Origin: Lithodes maja
Taxonomy: Eukaryota; Arthropoda; Malacostraca; Decapoda; Lithodidae
Assembly: GCA_037953745.1 (NCBI GenBank)
Contig: JBAKBP010004311.1
Location: 2,501-66,500, forward strand
Length of the DNA stretch: 64,000 nucleotides
Reading direction: 5' to 3'
Shown in pieces: positions 55,205 through 64,000 of the stretch. The notes under the pieces are model-generated. The model was not told the origin of the DNA. It searched no databases and saw only the letters and a program-made list of their open reading frames with translations. Every line of letters begins with the position of its first letter. The first letter of the stretch is position 1. The position numbers and the translations under genes are program-made.

Positions 55205-57055
55205 TGTTACGACCGGGCACTCGGGTACCCTAGGGCTCTTACACAGGACTCGAGTATGGCTCGCTGCCACAACGGAAACACACGATCCCAACCCCAGAGT
55301 ACTGCCAGCCGAACAAAAAACGCCACTACCCTCCAGAGTTCTATCTGCTATAACGGGGTATACAAGAACTCGGTACTAGCGTTTCACACAACAGACTAAT
55401 AACTAGACGGGAGTTATCTAGTCTGGTCAACAATCAAACAAAGAAGAAAGTACTACAACACTAAAGAATAGTGTTGGCCGAAGCCGAAGTAATCCACCCT
55501 TGAACTAAGAACTTAAGAAGTCCTCCACCCTCTACTTCGGATCGGCACTATTACGTTACGTTAAACAATAGTCCTCGAGCATCAAGCAAGGAATCTTCTG
55601 ATAAGTTAGATGCTTCTCGAATACTCATAAGAAGTAAGTATCGGATTTTGAACAGCAATTTAATGAATAACTCACAGGTAATTAAAGGCTTTAAATTGAC
55701 ATAAGAAGAATTATAAGAATAAGCAATAGGATATGGCAAACATTAAGAAGAAGTACTCCGACAATGCACTGGCAATAGCCTACTAAGATTGTGCTCGTGG
55801 GCCACTAATCTCTGAAGCAGCTAAGCGTGCCACACATGAAATCAATAGTGCTTAAACAATAATATACATAAGGAGAAGCTTCAATACTATGCTGTATCTG
55901 CTGGTCGAGCAAAGTCTAGCTGGGATACATAAGGTTAAGAGACAATGGCTGAGCAAGCGGCTCGTAGCCTAGCGAGGTCCTTAAGACTGTGCGGCCAAAT
56001 TACGGTAATTGACGGGATGCTCTCTTGAGAGATCCAGATCACTAGTATCTGGTTCTCTCCTGGCGATCCTCTCAAAGTCAAGCAAATGAGATAGCACAGT
56101 GTTGGGTGGCACAGGCAAAAGCCCTCACTCGCAACACAGTGCTAAACTCCCACGGTACACAGTCAGAAAGACCACCTAGGCGTTCCACGTCTCCGTTGCA
56201 ATTGTACTGGTTCAACCGCAACCTAGTACTCATAGGAAATCACAACTCAGAAACCCTATCCCAGTCTAGCATTGCCTAAACCAGCAGAGAACAGGAACAT
56301 GAATAATCGCACACAGGGAAATGCATATACGAGTGCAACAAACATCAATCACTCCTATTCTAGTTAACCCTTCCAAAAATAGGCTATCTAACAGGCACTT
56401 ATCTCGTGAGAACTCAAGCGATAATACTTTGGCTGACTAAATCTGCACCAAAGGGGTCATGGAGGTTAAACAGGGACGAGAAGGGAAGAAGATAGGCTGT
56501 TCAGAGAGTAGAGAAAGTTCACATCAGTCGGAAGAATATGGATAGTTGCAAGGGATATGAGAGGTCGCTTTGCCTGATGAGTTCTGAAGAATATGCGGCG
56601 GGACCTCCCTTTTTATACTCGGCCCTTTAGTGAGCATAACGCCAACTACTAAGGACCGCCCACTGGCAATCATGACGTCATATTCTCTCTCAATCTGGGA
56701 TCGACAAAGAACTTCCCACGCGCTGAAAGGGAGGAAGGGAGGAGGGAATTAGGCCTACCGGCCCGCGTGGCGCACTCACTGACCCCCCCGCCACGTAATA
56801 TCTCTCTCTCTCTCCTCTCATCATTACATACAAGTCCCACACACAATACTTATATCTAATGATATAAAATAGAACTCGTTGACTTAGAAGAAAACAAAAT
56901 ACATAATGATAATACTTATAGTACAACGGTTCACATAAACTGAGTTAGGAAACTCTACACAGACTACAGCCAAAGTTCCTGCCCTGACGATCCTAGCGAG
57001 GGTGGGGCCTGACTGGGCGTTCTGTACAGCATGCTCATACTCGACATGCGTCACA
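55205..57055 (-). repeat. Gypsy#1 5' LTR
   Basis: 1851 bp, TG..CA ends. TATA box at 56609-56617 (minus). Transcription of Gypsy#1 should start downstream of this TATA, heading toward lower coordinates. Confidence 0.95.
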
Positions 57056-57576
57056 ATAGCAATATAATTGACTCAATATGGTATGAAAGTGATCCACAAA
57101 CAAGCGAAACCATGGCCCCTCGTGGAGCCCACCTTGGTCACGTACACCAGACTAGCAAAACACTTCACTAACATGGTTTTTATACCCTAAACAAGAATAA
57201 CACAATAATCCATCGATAACCCAACGATATAGCACTTCGTTTGGGTTATATTAGGGCGGTAATATCAGCCAGGCTGGGCAAAATGGAGGCCCCTTGGTTT
57301 AAAGGGCCACACACACCCACCTACTAGGCTGACTGATGGGAAGAAACTGACTCTCTCTACCACCGCGGGGCCCTCACAGGGACGCTAGGGGGTTGCTAGA
57401 TTTTTCCACATGTACATCTAACTTATCGGACTTACCAGCCAAAAAACCGGCTCAATTGCGTCATAAACTTATTTTCTAGCAATATAATAAGTCCATATGA
57501 CGCGATCGCGTCATATGTGTTTTTGGTTCACTCTGCCATATGATGCGATCGCGTCATATATGTCTGGGAGAGTTAA

Positions 57577-59061
57577 TCAATAATATCTGTCACTCCTTTA
57601 TGAAAGAAAGTGTTGTAAAGTCCTCAAGCACCGAACAAGGAATCTTCTGAATAATGTCGGATGCTACTAAGAAGAACGTATCGGAAATGGAACCACAAAA
57701 TAGCAGGAGGCAGGACAATGCACGTGTAGGCTAAATACACAAAAAGGCTGGACATATAATGTTATTGGACACAAGAATATTATAAGCGGTGCAACTGTAA
57801 TAATGCTCGCCACGAAAAAGTAGTACTCCTATTAACAAAACCGGTCTATGCTGGTTGTGTCTCTCTACAGCAACCTAGACCTCAAAATGCTTGTGTAAAA
57901 ATAATGGGTATGCATAGAAGAGTATATGATCTAATCCAGCTAATGTCTACCGGGTTAATAAAGTCTAGCTGGGATGCGCAAAGGTACAGAATTCTGGTGG
58001 AGCAAGGCAGCTCCTAGCCTAGTGTGGACCTTGGGTCTGTGCGGCCTGATTACCTTAATATGAAGGGGTGCTCTCTTGAGGATTCTCGATCACAAGTATC
58101 GAGTATCCTCCTGGCGACCCTCAAAAGTAAAAGCAAATAGAGTTAGAACAGTGTTGGGGTGGATTAGGCAAGCAGCCCTCACGCACTACACAGTCTAAAC
58201 TCCAACGTACACAGACAAAAGATCCACCCAGGTAACCCACAGAATCCGTAGTGTCGTGTAGCTCAAAAGTAGCCTACACACATTGAAAACACCAACAGCA
58301 AGGTACCTGATCCCTAGTCTAGCATTATTTAACCCTGTAGAAACATTAGTGATTTATGGAGACAGTCTGAGCAATACAATCTCCCAAAAAGACAATGACT
58401 ATCTTCAACCTTAATCTAGTACATAAGAAATGTGAGATCAAGCATATAATACAGTCTGGAAACCAATTCAAGGTGTGGATGCAGAGAACCAGAGGGGAAT
58501 TGATATTAATAAAAGGTGAGGAAGTAGTGGAATTGATAGAGGCAGTAGGAGAGAAAGATTCTAAGACAAGAGTGTGGGACAGTTCAAGGGAGATGCTTAG
58601 AGTATGCTGTCTGGGAAGGATCTGACAAGGATATTCCCATGGACCTCCTGGCTGGAGTCCCAGTTCGCAAGAATGGCACGAGGGCACACGACAGTCGCCC
58701 AGTAAGCAGCCACGTAGTAGGCAGTGTTAGGCAGGAGGCAACGAATCCCGCGAGGCCTACGTAAGGGGGCCAGCCACGCGCCGCACTCACTACCAAGTCA
58801 CACCACCTTGTCTCTCTCTCTCTCTCCCTCTCCCGCTCGCCTTCCCATCATTCAACTACTTAACACAATACTTTCAATTGACTAAATAAAATAGAAAGGA
58901 TTGTGACAGACGAAAATAAAGAACAGTTCTGAACTGTCTGCAACACAAGCTTTCTCGAGAAGGAAAGTACACAATGATAGGTAGACTGTAGCTATATTCT
59001 CTGCCATGGCGAGTCCTAGCGAGTAAGCCATGCGGTTCTGGGGGAAGCGGTGAGCGTCACA
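57577..59061. repeat. Gypsy#2 5' LTR, outer piece
   Basis: Collinear with the Gypsy#1 LTR from GTCCTCAAGCACCGAACAAG onward, including TCTAGCTGGGATGCGC, CTAGCCTAGTGTGGACC, ATTAGGCAAGCAGCCCTCAC and the TC tract, and ends GTGAGCGTCACA. Together with 42578-42911 it restores one LTR of about 1819 bp. Confidence 0.85.
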
Positions 59062-59726
59062 TAGGCTACCATATGACTATGACTCTAATAATCCCTAAAA
59101 CTAGTGCAAACATATATGGAGAGCTGGTGCTGGTAATAGGACTGGCCGACTATGGAAGTCGTATGCAGAACCAGAAGGGATAAGTAATTGAATAAAGAGA
59201 GAAGTATGAAAACGAAGAAGTTTAGAGAGAGAAAAAGCAGTATAGAGGGTTATATGGGGGACAGATTGCAAGGGACATGTAGGACCAAGCACGCCGTGCC
59301 AAGCTCTGCAGGAGAAACGCGGCAGGAGCCCCCCAGGTCTAACAAAGGCAGCGGCACCCAATCACAGACGACTACGTCACGAGGAGCAGGCGTCACGTGA
59401 CGCGTCAGGCCAGCCAACCACTCACAAGCGTGGGAAACTCCTCTGAGCGAGGGAGGCAAACGTACATACACACGCACATACTACCACCTCACTGCCTACC
59501 TCGCTCTTTCTCCTTTAACTTCACACAATGCATCTTATATTCTATGAATGATATAAAATACTTCTAAGTGTCACAGACAAGAATAAAGATCACCACTGAT
59601 CTGTCTGTGACAACATGAACTCTATAAAAGAAAGAACATCGTTCTACGATTATTGTAGCCCATTTCATTGCCCTGGCGAGCACTAGCGAGTTACGAGTGC
59701 ATTCTGGGAAGCTGGTCAGTGTAACA

Positions 59727-59984
59727 GTTATAGTTTTTATTATTATATATATATATATATACAGTACATAATTATATATATATATATATACAGTATTTAC
59801 ATATACAGTGCAATGTATAACTCATGTTTTTTATATAACCGTTACAAGTATTGTTGTTCATGTCTGACGATTAACTATTAATGAATATACGGTATGTATG
59901 CAATCAAAAATTTAGAATAGGAAATTTGAGTTTGTATTACTATCTTCCTCATATCATGAGCTATACGTATCAATATACGTAGGG
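59727..59984. repeat. TA-rich tract after the LTR nest
   Basis: TA runs at 59742-59760 and 59772-59790 with TACAGTA interruptions, then unique AT-rich sequence. No gene. Confidence 0.7.
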
Positions 59985-60272
59985 TACGTAGTACCCGCCT
60001 TGCAACACAATCCCACCCCTACTCTGTGCAACTCTCCAACTCAAGAGTGAAACATTCTCAGACTTTCTTCTATTCAACTGCTGAGCTCTAGAACTTTCTC
60101 CCAGAATCAGTCTTTCCCTCTTCCTATGACTTAAATTGCTTCAAACTCTGTGTGTCCAGGCATTTTAGCTCGAACGTCCCTTGATTTCGGCCCTGTCACT
60201 CTTTGAAATCTGGGGAGACACTCGCTGCAGGCAGTTATACCTTTTTTCTCCCTCATTCACAGAGAAAAAAAA
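59985..60272 (+). mobile_element. LINE B 3' UTR fragment
   Basis: Plus-strand copy: GTAGGGTACGTAGTACCCGC, CCACCCCTACTCTGTGCAAC, GACTTAAATTGCTTCAAAC, TTTTTCTCCCTCATTCACAG, ending in an A run (60266-60271). Close to the other LINE B 3' ends. Confidence 0.8.
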
Positions 60273-60599
60273 TATATATAACGTATAACTCTAAAACATC
60301 TCAGAAGGAAATAAAACTAGAATTATGTACGCCAGTGAATGCCAGTGAGAGTCGGAGCTCAGCGAGCGTAAACTATGGCCATTAGATTCATATAAACAAC
60401 AAATATTGATGATAATCAATTTATGATTGCATTTTTAAAAGTTGCATGAACAAAAATTGCCATTTCATAATTATGTAAAACTTATTATAAGTCATCACTG
60501 AAAATGTTAATTTATGACTCTGCAATTTCAAAGGATGTTGGAGAAAAATAAATTATTTTTGTCCGCAACACTTTTATCAGCTATACATAATTTGTTGTG
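60273..60599. other. No feature recognised
   Basis: AT-rich; nothing beyond short open frames. Confidence 0.4.
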
Positions 60600-61889
60600 G
60601 TGGGTTTATTCTATTCTATTCTATATGCTCAGGCCCAATCCCCAGGTTTCCGTATTTATATTTGTATTTTCTATTGCATTCTATTTTATTATTTTGTTTT
60701 CCCTTTTTTCTTAGGGGTGCCGACTAAAGACAGAGTAAGAACAGGGAAAACACAAAAACATAAAACAACGAACAAACACAGATACAAACACAAATTCACA
60801 CACAACTAGGTCACCCAGGAGAAGACCCAGACACAAGGTTCACCAAGGCCGCTCCAGCACGCCCCCGACCACCCGGAGAGGTTCCGATCTCGGCAGGCAG
60901 ACATGCAGCGGAGCCGAAGCCACAAGCCCGCCCACCACACTTCCAGGCACACCCTTCATATTAATCGTCTCCCCGGGCCAGGCGCCTGATGGACTATTAT
61001 CTAGTCCAACTTGCGCCCGACTCCTTCCCCCAAATGACCATGTGTTCACTCAACTATTCACAAGCATTCTCCATTCACTCCTGTCCACCACCACTTCCCC
61101 TGCCTGATCTATAGTCATTCCTCTATCATCCAAAGCTTTTCTTACACAGTCTCTCCATCTCAATGGGGGTCTTCCTGCCCTTCTATCTCCCCTTGTATCT
61201 GACTCACATATTCTCTTTGTAAGCCTTTCATCTCCCATTCGTTCAACATGACCATACCAGCTCAGCACCCTTCTGTCCACTTTGGCTGACAAATGTTCCT
61301 GCTGCCCCACTCTCCTACGTATCTCTTCATTCCTCAATCCGTCTCTACGAGTAACTCCACACATACTCCGCAAGCAGCTCATCTCCATCATATCCAGCTT
61401 TCTTTTCTCCTTTTTCTTCAGAGCCCATGTCTCAGCCCCATGCATCACTGTTGCCACAACAATTCCTTGATACAGTGCACTTTTTACTTTCATTCCGAGA
61501 TTTCTCGTCTTCCACATACTTCCCAATGCTCCAAAAACATGCCTTCCTTCACACAATCTCTGTTTTACCTCCGTTTCCATACCTCCACTACTGCTTATCG
61601 TTCCTCCTAGATATTTAAAACACTCTACTTGTTCCAGTATTTCCCCGTCCAGCCTTACATCTGGATTCACCCTATGATCTCCCCTATTACACACCATTAC
61701 TTTACTTTTATTGACGTTCACCTTCAGTTTCCTCCTTCCACAAACCACACCAAACTCTCTGACTACCCGCTGCAGTTTCTCCTCAGAATCCGCCACCAAT
61801 GCTGTGTCATCAGCGAACAGCAACTGATTCAACTCCCAATCTCTACCATTCTTTCCTACTAAACCCAATCCTCTTCCCATAGTTCTCAT
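60600..61889 (-). mobile_element. RTE-clade LINE, 5'-truncated copy
   Basis: A 279-aa uninterrupted frame (61050-61889). QLLFADDTALVADSEEKLQ has the intact catalytic FADD. It continues with KLKVNVNKSKVMV, CFKYLGGTISSSGGMETEV, YQGIVVATVMHGAETWALKK, EMSCLRSMCGVTRRDGLRNE, LSWYGHVERMGDERLTKRIC and GRPPLRWRDCVRKALDDRG, the usual RTE C-terminal series. The 3' UTR is 60700-61049. The upstream RT and endonuclease are absent (truncation near 61890). The lack of any stop suggests a fairly recent insertion. A diverged RTE relic is at 13690-14090. Confidence 0.85.
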
Positions 61890-63479
61890 AGCTGTGGGTT
61901 TAGATACAATACTATTGTAGATTTGGACTTTTTCTTGCTATTGTGATGTAATAAATTGTACTTAAACGTACTTTTCGTTGCTGAAAACCACTGTAGGAGG
62001 AATATTTTGGTTACGCTTGCATAATTTGTATTCGTCAAGTACTGATTGGTTTGTATTCATGTATACAAAACTATTGATGATAAATGCATTTTGCTGGCAC
62101 ATTTGGAATGAGTGTTAAAAATGATTAATCTTTCATATATAATACAAAATGTATTGCTTAGGAATTTATGACAGTGTAAACTCGAAAAATTTATGACATA
62201 TTTTATATTTTATATAATTTTCAATATGATAATTTAAGCAACTTTGTATCACCCTGAATGAATGGCACCTCACATTTTATCTGTTTGTTTTGTCATGACT
62301 GTAATCTGGTGGGAACTCATAGGGTTAACATAGCCCGCCCAATACCTTCCCCATACCTCTCACATAGATCTCTCCCGATATAACCTTGTGTTGGTACAGT
62401 ATCATTAATTAATTAATATAGTCTACAACTAATGGTTTCAATATCCACTTCATAATATGGTATCAATACATCCATACAGCAAGCATTTACATTATAATTC
62501 CAACCCGTTACACATTTGCAGACCCATATACAGTATAGTGCTTTCCTTGAGGGGTGTTACATACATAAGAATATGTCCTGGCAGGCAATTTCCTGCTATT
62601 GCTATTCAATATTCGTTTATCTAGCACCACACCCACAGCCTTGACCGAATTAAAAAAAAGTTCCATTGAAAAGAGTGGGTGAGTTCTCCCTATACAAGTC
62701 TTCATTCAATCATTCTGAGAGTCTCGGGCTTGGAATTGTTTTTAAAATGTTACCTCTTTTTCTCTACTCGCGACCATTAACCAAGCGTAATATCACATTG
62801 TTATTCATCTCCTACGTAATTTTAGCTTGCGATAACTCGATGAAATTGTCCATTATTTTATCAAATATTGTGATTAGAAGACAGTATGAGTTATGGCCAA
62901 TAACAAGAAATAAACTTTACATTTATACCTGATATATAACTATCACAAATAAATGTATAAGTTGCTCTGTTTTTGTTGTGTTTCAGCTTCTAAAGCACCT
63001 TTTGTTTGGACACAGACCCTCCCTCAACCAATGCAAGTAGCTGACTGATATAAGTATGAGTGGCAATTTTAGAAGCTTATGAAAGTGTCTGGCAACAAGC
63101 AGCCAACCAACTCAGCCGGTGCAATCAAAATGTATGACTTCACCCACAGTATACGCCTTATTTACATAGGATGTACCAGTAAGTTGACCGCAGTAACAGA
63201 TAGAGATATTCCCTGTTGAAAATGGCATTACCCATGTATTTCCCTATAAGGCTGGTCCAGCTGTCAAAGGGCCTCTCCAACACTAAATGTGTGTATTTTA
63301 CTATATTGCAAACAAGATATTATAATCTTGTAAATTTACACAATGATTAGAAGCATTATAGGTCATTCTAGACCGTTGAAAACCGCTTGATATGGAGGAG
63401 TTCAATACAGGGTCGTTGGGGAGGACAATACATAAACAACCAATATCTCTTTACCAGTTGCGATTTATTATTTTCTGGT
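61890..63479. other. AT-rich interval without recognised genes
   Basis: No coding motif or repeat partner found. GGGTTAA at 62323-62329 could be a TTAA-element end, but no matching opposite terminus was identified. Confidence 0.45.
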
Positions 63480-63800
63480 ATAGAACTATGTGTACGAATG
63501 AGACAAAAGGTAAAGCGACCTGCAGCAAGTGTCTCCCACAAAGTTGAAAGAGTAACAGAGTTAAATTCAAGGTACGTTAGTGTCAAAATGTCTGGACACA
63601 CGGAGCTTGAAACAGATTAAGTCATAGGATGAGGGAAAGACAGATTGAGGGAGAGAGTTCCAAAGCTTACTTATTGAATACAAGAAATACTGGGAAATGG
63701 TTTTACTCTTTTGAGCAGGACAGAATAGGGATGGGAGTGTGTTGAAAGGCGGGTGCCCCCCATTCTTCTTAAGGGAGGAGGTATACACTTAAGCACGCGT
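63480..63800 (-). mobile_element. LINE B 3' fragment, diverged
   Basis: Minus-strand LINE B 3' UTR blocks (AGTGTCTCCCACAAAG, TGTCTGGACACACGGAG, TTAAGTCATAGGATGAGG, GAGAGAGTTCCAAAGC) plus a short coding end near 63720. Homology stops at about 63795. Confidence 0.75.
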
Positions 63801-64000
63801 AATACAGAGCCCGAACGTTGGAGGACAAATTCCCGAATAGGATGATTTGCACAAAAAATTCAAATTTCATCCGGATCGGGTATATTCCGAACAATTCGGC
63901 ATAAGTTCCTGACTAGTCCTGGGTTGGTCTGAGGTTGGTCTGATGTTGTTCAGGTGTGTAGCCGACATTCCGGGGGTTCGGCAAAAAGTTAGTGCATGCA
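63801..64000. other. Unassigned, TCGG-rich window end
   Basis: CCCGAACGTT, ATTCGGCAT and GGTTCGGCAAAA words resemble the 32480-32730 stretch beside the Harbinger fragment. Cut by the window end. Confidence 0.3.

Larger units (their letters stand above)
48163..57055 (-). mobile_element. Gypsy#1: young LTR retrotransposon, Gmr1-type pol order
   Basis: 8893 bp, flanked by ATAG (48159-48162 and 57056-57059). The empty site survives in copy 1 as GATAAATAGCAATATAATTG near 1601. LTRs are 1850 and 1851 bp, start TG and end CA, and differ at only two places I could find (G/A near 48634/55674; a C-run length near 49756). Sense order on minus: 5' LTR, PBS, gag, protease, integrase, RT/RNase H remnant, PPT, 3' LTR. 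It belongs to Ty3/Gypsy by its RT type and gag, but integrase precedes RT. Confidence 0.93.
42912..57572. mobile_element. Large satellite-bearing TTAA element, copy 2 (complete)
   Basis: TTAA at 42908-42911 and 57573-57576. Ends CTCTCTCCATCATATTATG and (inverted) CTCTCCCAGACATATATGAC are imperfect inverted repeats. Without Gypsy#1 it is about 5.76 kb. From left: a 405-bp tandem pair, TA tracts, a 12-copy 191-bp array, a CCACCA tract, a 187-bp tandem pair, paired palindromes. The right 2 kb is shared with copy 1 (1-2125). No transposase. piggyBac-type by TTAA and end composition only. Confidence 0.65.
40504..59061 (-). mobile_element. Gypsy#2: deleted LTR retrotransposon, nested in LTR#3
   Basis: Flanked by TAGG at 40500-40503 and 59062-59065. 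In sense order (minus strand) it has a 5' LTR in two pieces (57577-59061 and 42578-42911), a PBS at 42559-42575, gag and protease remnants (40530-42321) and a 3' LTR reduced to its last 26 bases in element sense (40504-40529). Integrase, RT and nearly all of the 3' LTR are deleted. The split 5' LTR totals about 1819 bp. The interruption is the TTAA element at 42912-57572. Confidence 0.85.
39377..59726. mobile_element. Solo LTR#3, split by the Gypsy#2 nest
   Basis: Left part 39377-40503 begins TGGTACGACCGGCACTACG (compare TGTTACGACCGGGCACT of Gypsy#1). It follows the LTR through GGAATCTTCTGA, ATCTGGTCTTACCCTGGCG and CACTGTCTAGCATT. The right part, 59066-59726, ends CAGTGTAACA. Joined length about 1788 bp, close to the 1850-bp LTR of Gypsy#1. 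Possible 4-bp TSD CTTA/GTTA (39373-39376, 59727-59730) with one mismatch. No internal coding region remains, so it is a solo LTR, older and more diverged than the others. Confidence 0.75.

Noticed and set aside
39015..62329. A further outer TTAA element enclosing the LTR nest (TTAAACCCTCTC at 39015, GGGTTAA at 62323)
   Set aside because: The two ends show no convincing inverted similarity and no empty site is available.

Overview
This is transposon-dense animal DNA, most likely from an arthropod and probably a decapod crustacean. That placement is inference. It rests on the dense simple repeats, the mix of LINE, Penelope-like, Gypsy, Harbinger-like and TTAA-type elements, and translated repeats that resemble those of crab and shrimp genomes. 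I found no convincing host exon, rRNA or tRNA gene, or CRISPR array. Almost every coding-like stretch is a mobile-element relic.

Layout. 1-2125: end of a TTAA-bounded non-autonomous element carrying a CCACCA/CCATCT tract. 2.6-7.3 kb: degenerate LINE split by a 1.86-kb element with long terminal inverted repeats. 7.4-8.2 kb: 3' end of LINE family A. 8.8-12.8 kb: LINE family B copy B1 (minus), split by a 1.88-kb Harbinger-like element and by a TTAA element. 13.7-14.1 kb: RTE-like relic. 16.6-19.7 kb: nearly complete LINE A with a poly-A tail. 20.9-23.5 kb: LINE B2. 23.6-24.6 kb: CR1/L2-like RT. 25.5-27.8 kb: Penelope-like element with GIY-YIG remnants and hammerhead-ribozyme-like motifs. 28.0-29.2 kb: another LINE relic. 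29.2-32.4 kb: LINE B3 with a TTAA insert, fused to a HARBI1-like fragment. 32.8-34.3 kb: CR1-like 3' end carrying a TTAA MITE that itself carries a SINE-like insert. 37.5 kb: tRNA-derived SINE. 37.9-38.9 kb: LINE B4. 60.0 and 63.5 kb: LINE B 3' ends. 60.6-61.9 kb: RTE-clade LINE.

The centrepiece is 39377-59726, a four-level nest of insertions resolved from termini and target-site duplications. An old solo LTR (LTR#3) holds Gypsy#2 (TSD TAGG). The 5' LTR of Gypsy#2 holds a satellite-bearing TTAA element (TSD TTAA). That element holds Gypsy#1 (TSD ATAG), whose two 1.85-kb LTRs are almost identical. Gypsy#1 has the pol order protease-integrase-RT, as in Gmr1-type Gypsy elements, and has lost the RT catalytic YxDD region. 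It is therefore very young yet probably moved in trans.

The regions at 2.1-2.6, 12.8-13.7, 14.1-15.6, 34.3-37.5 and 61.9-63.4 kb hold nothing I can assign beyond low-complexity tracts.
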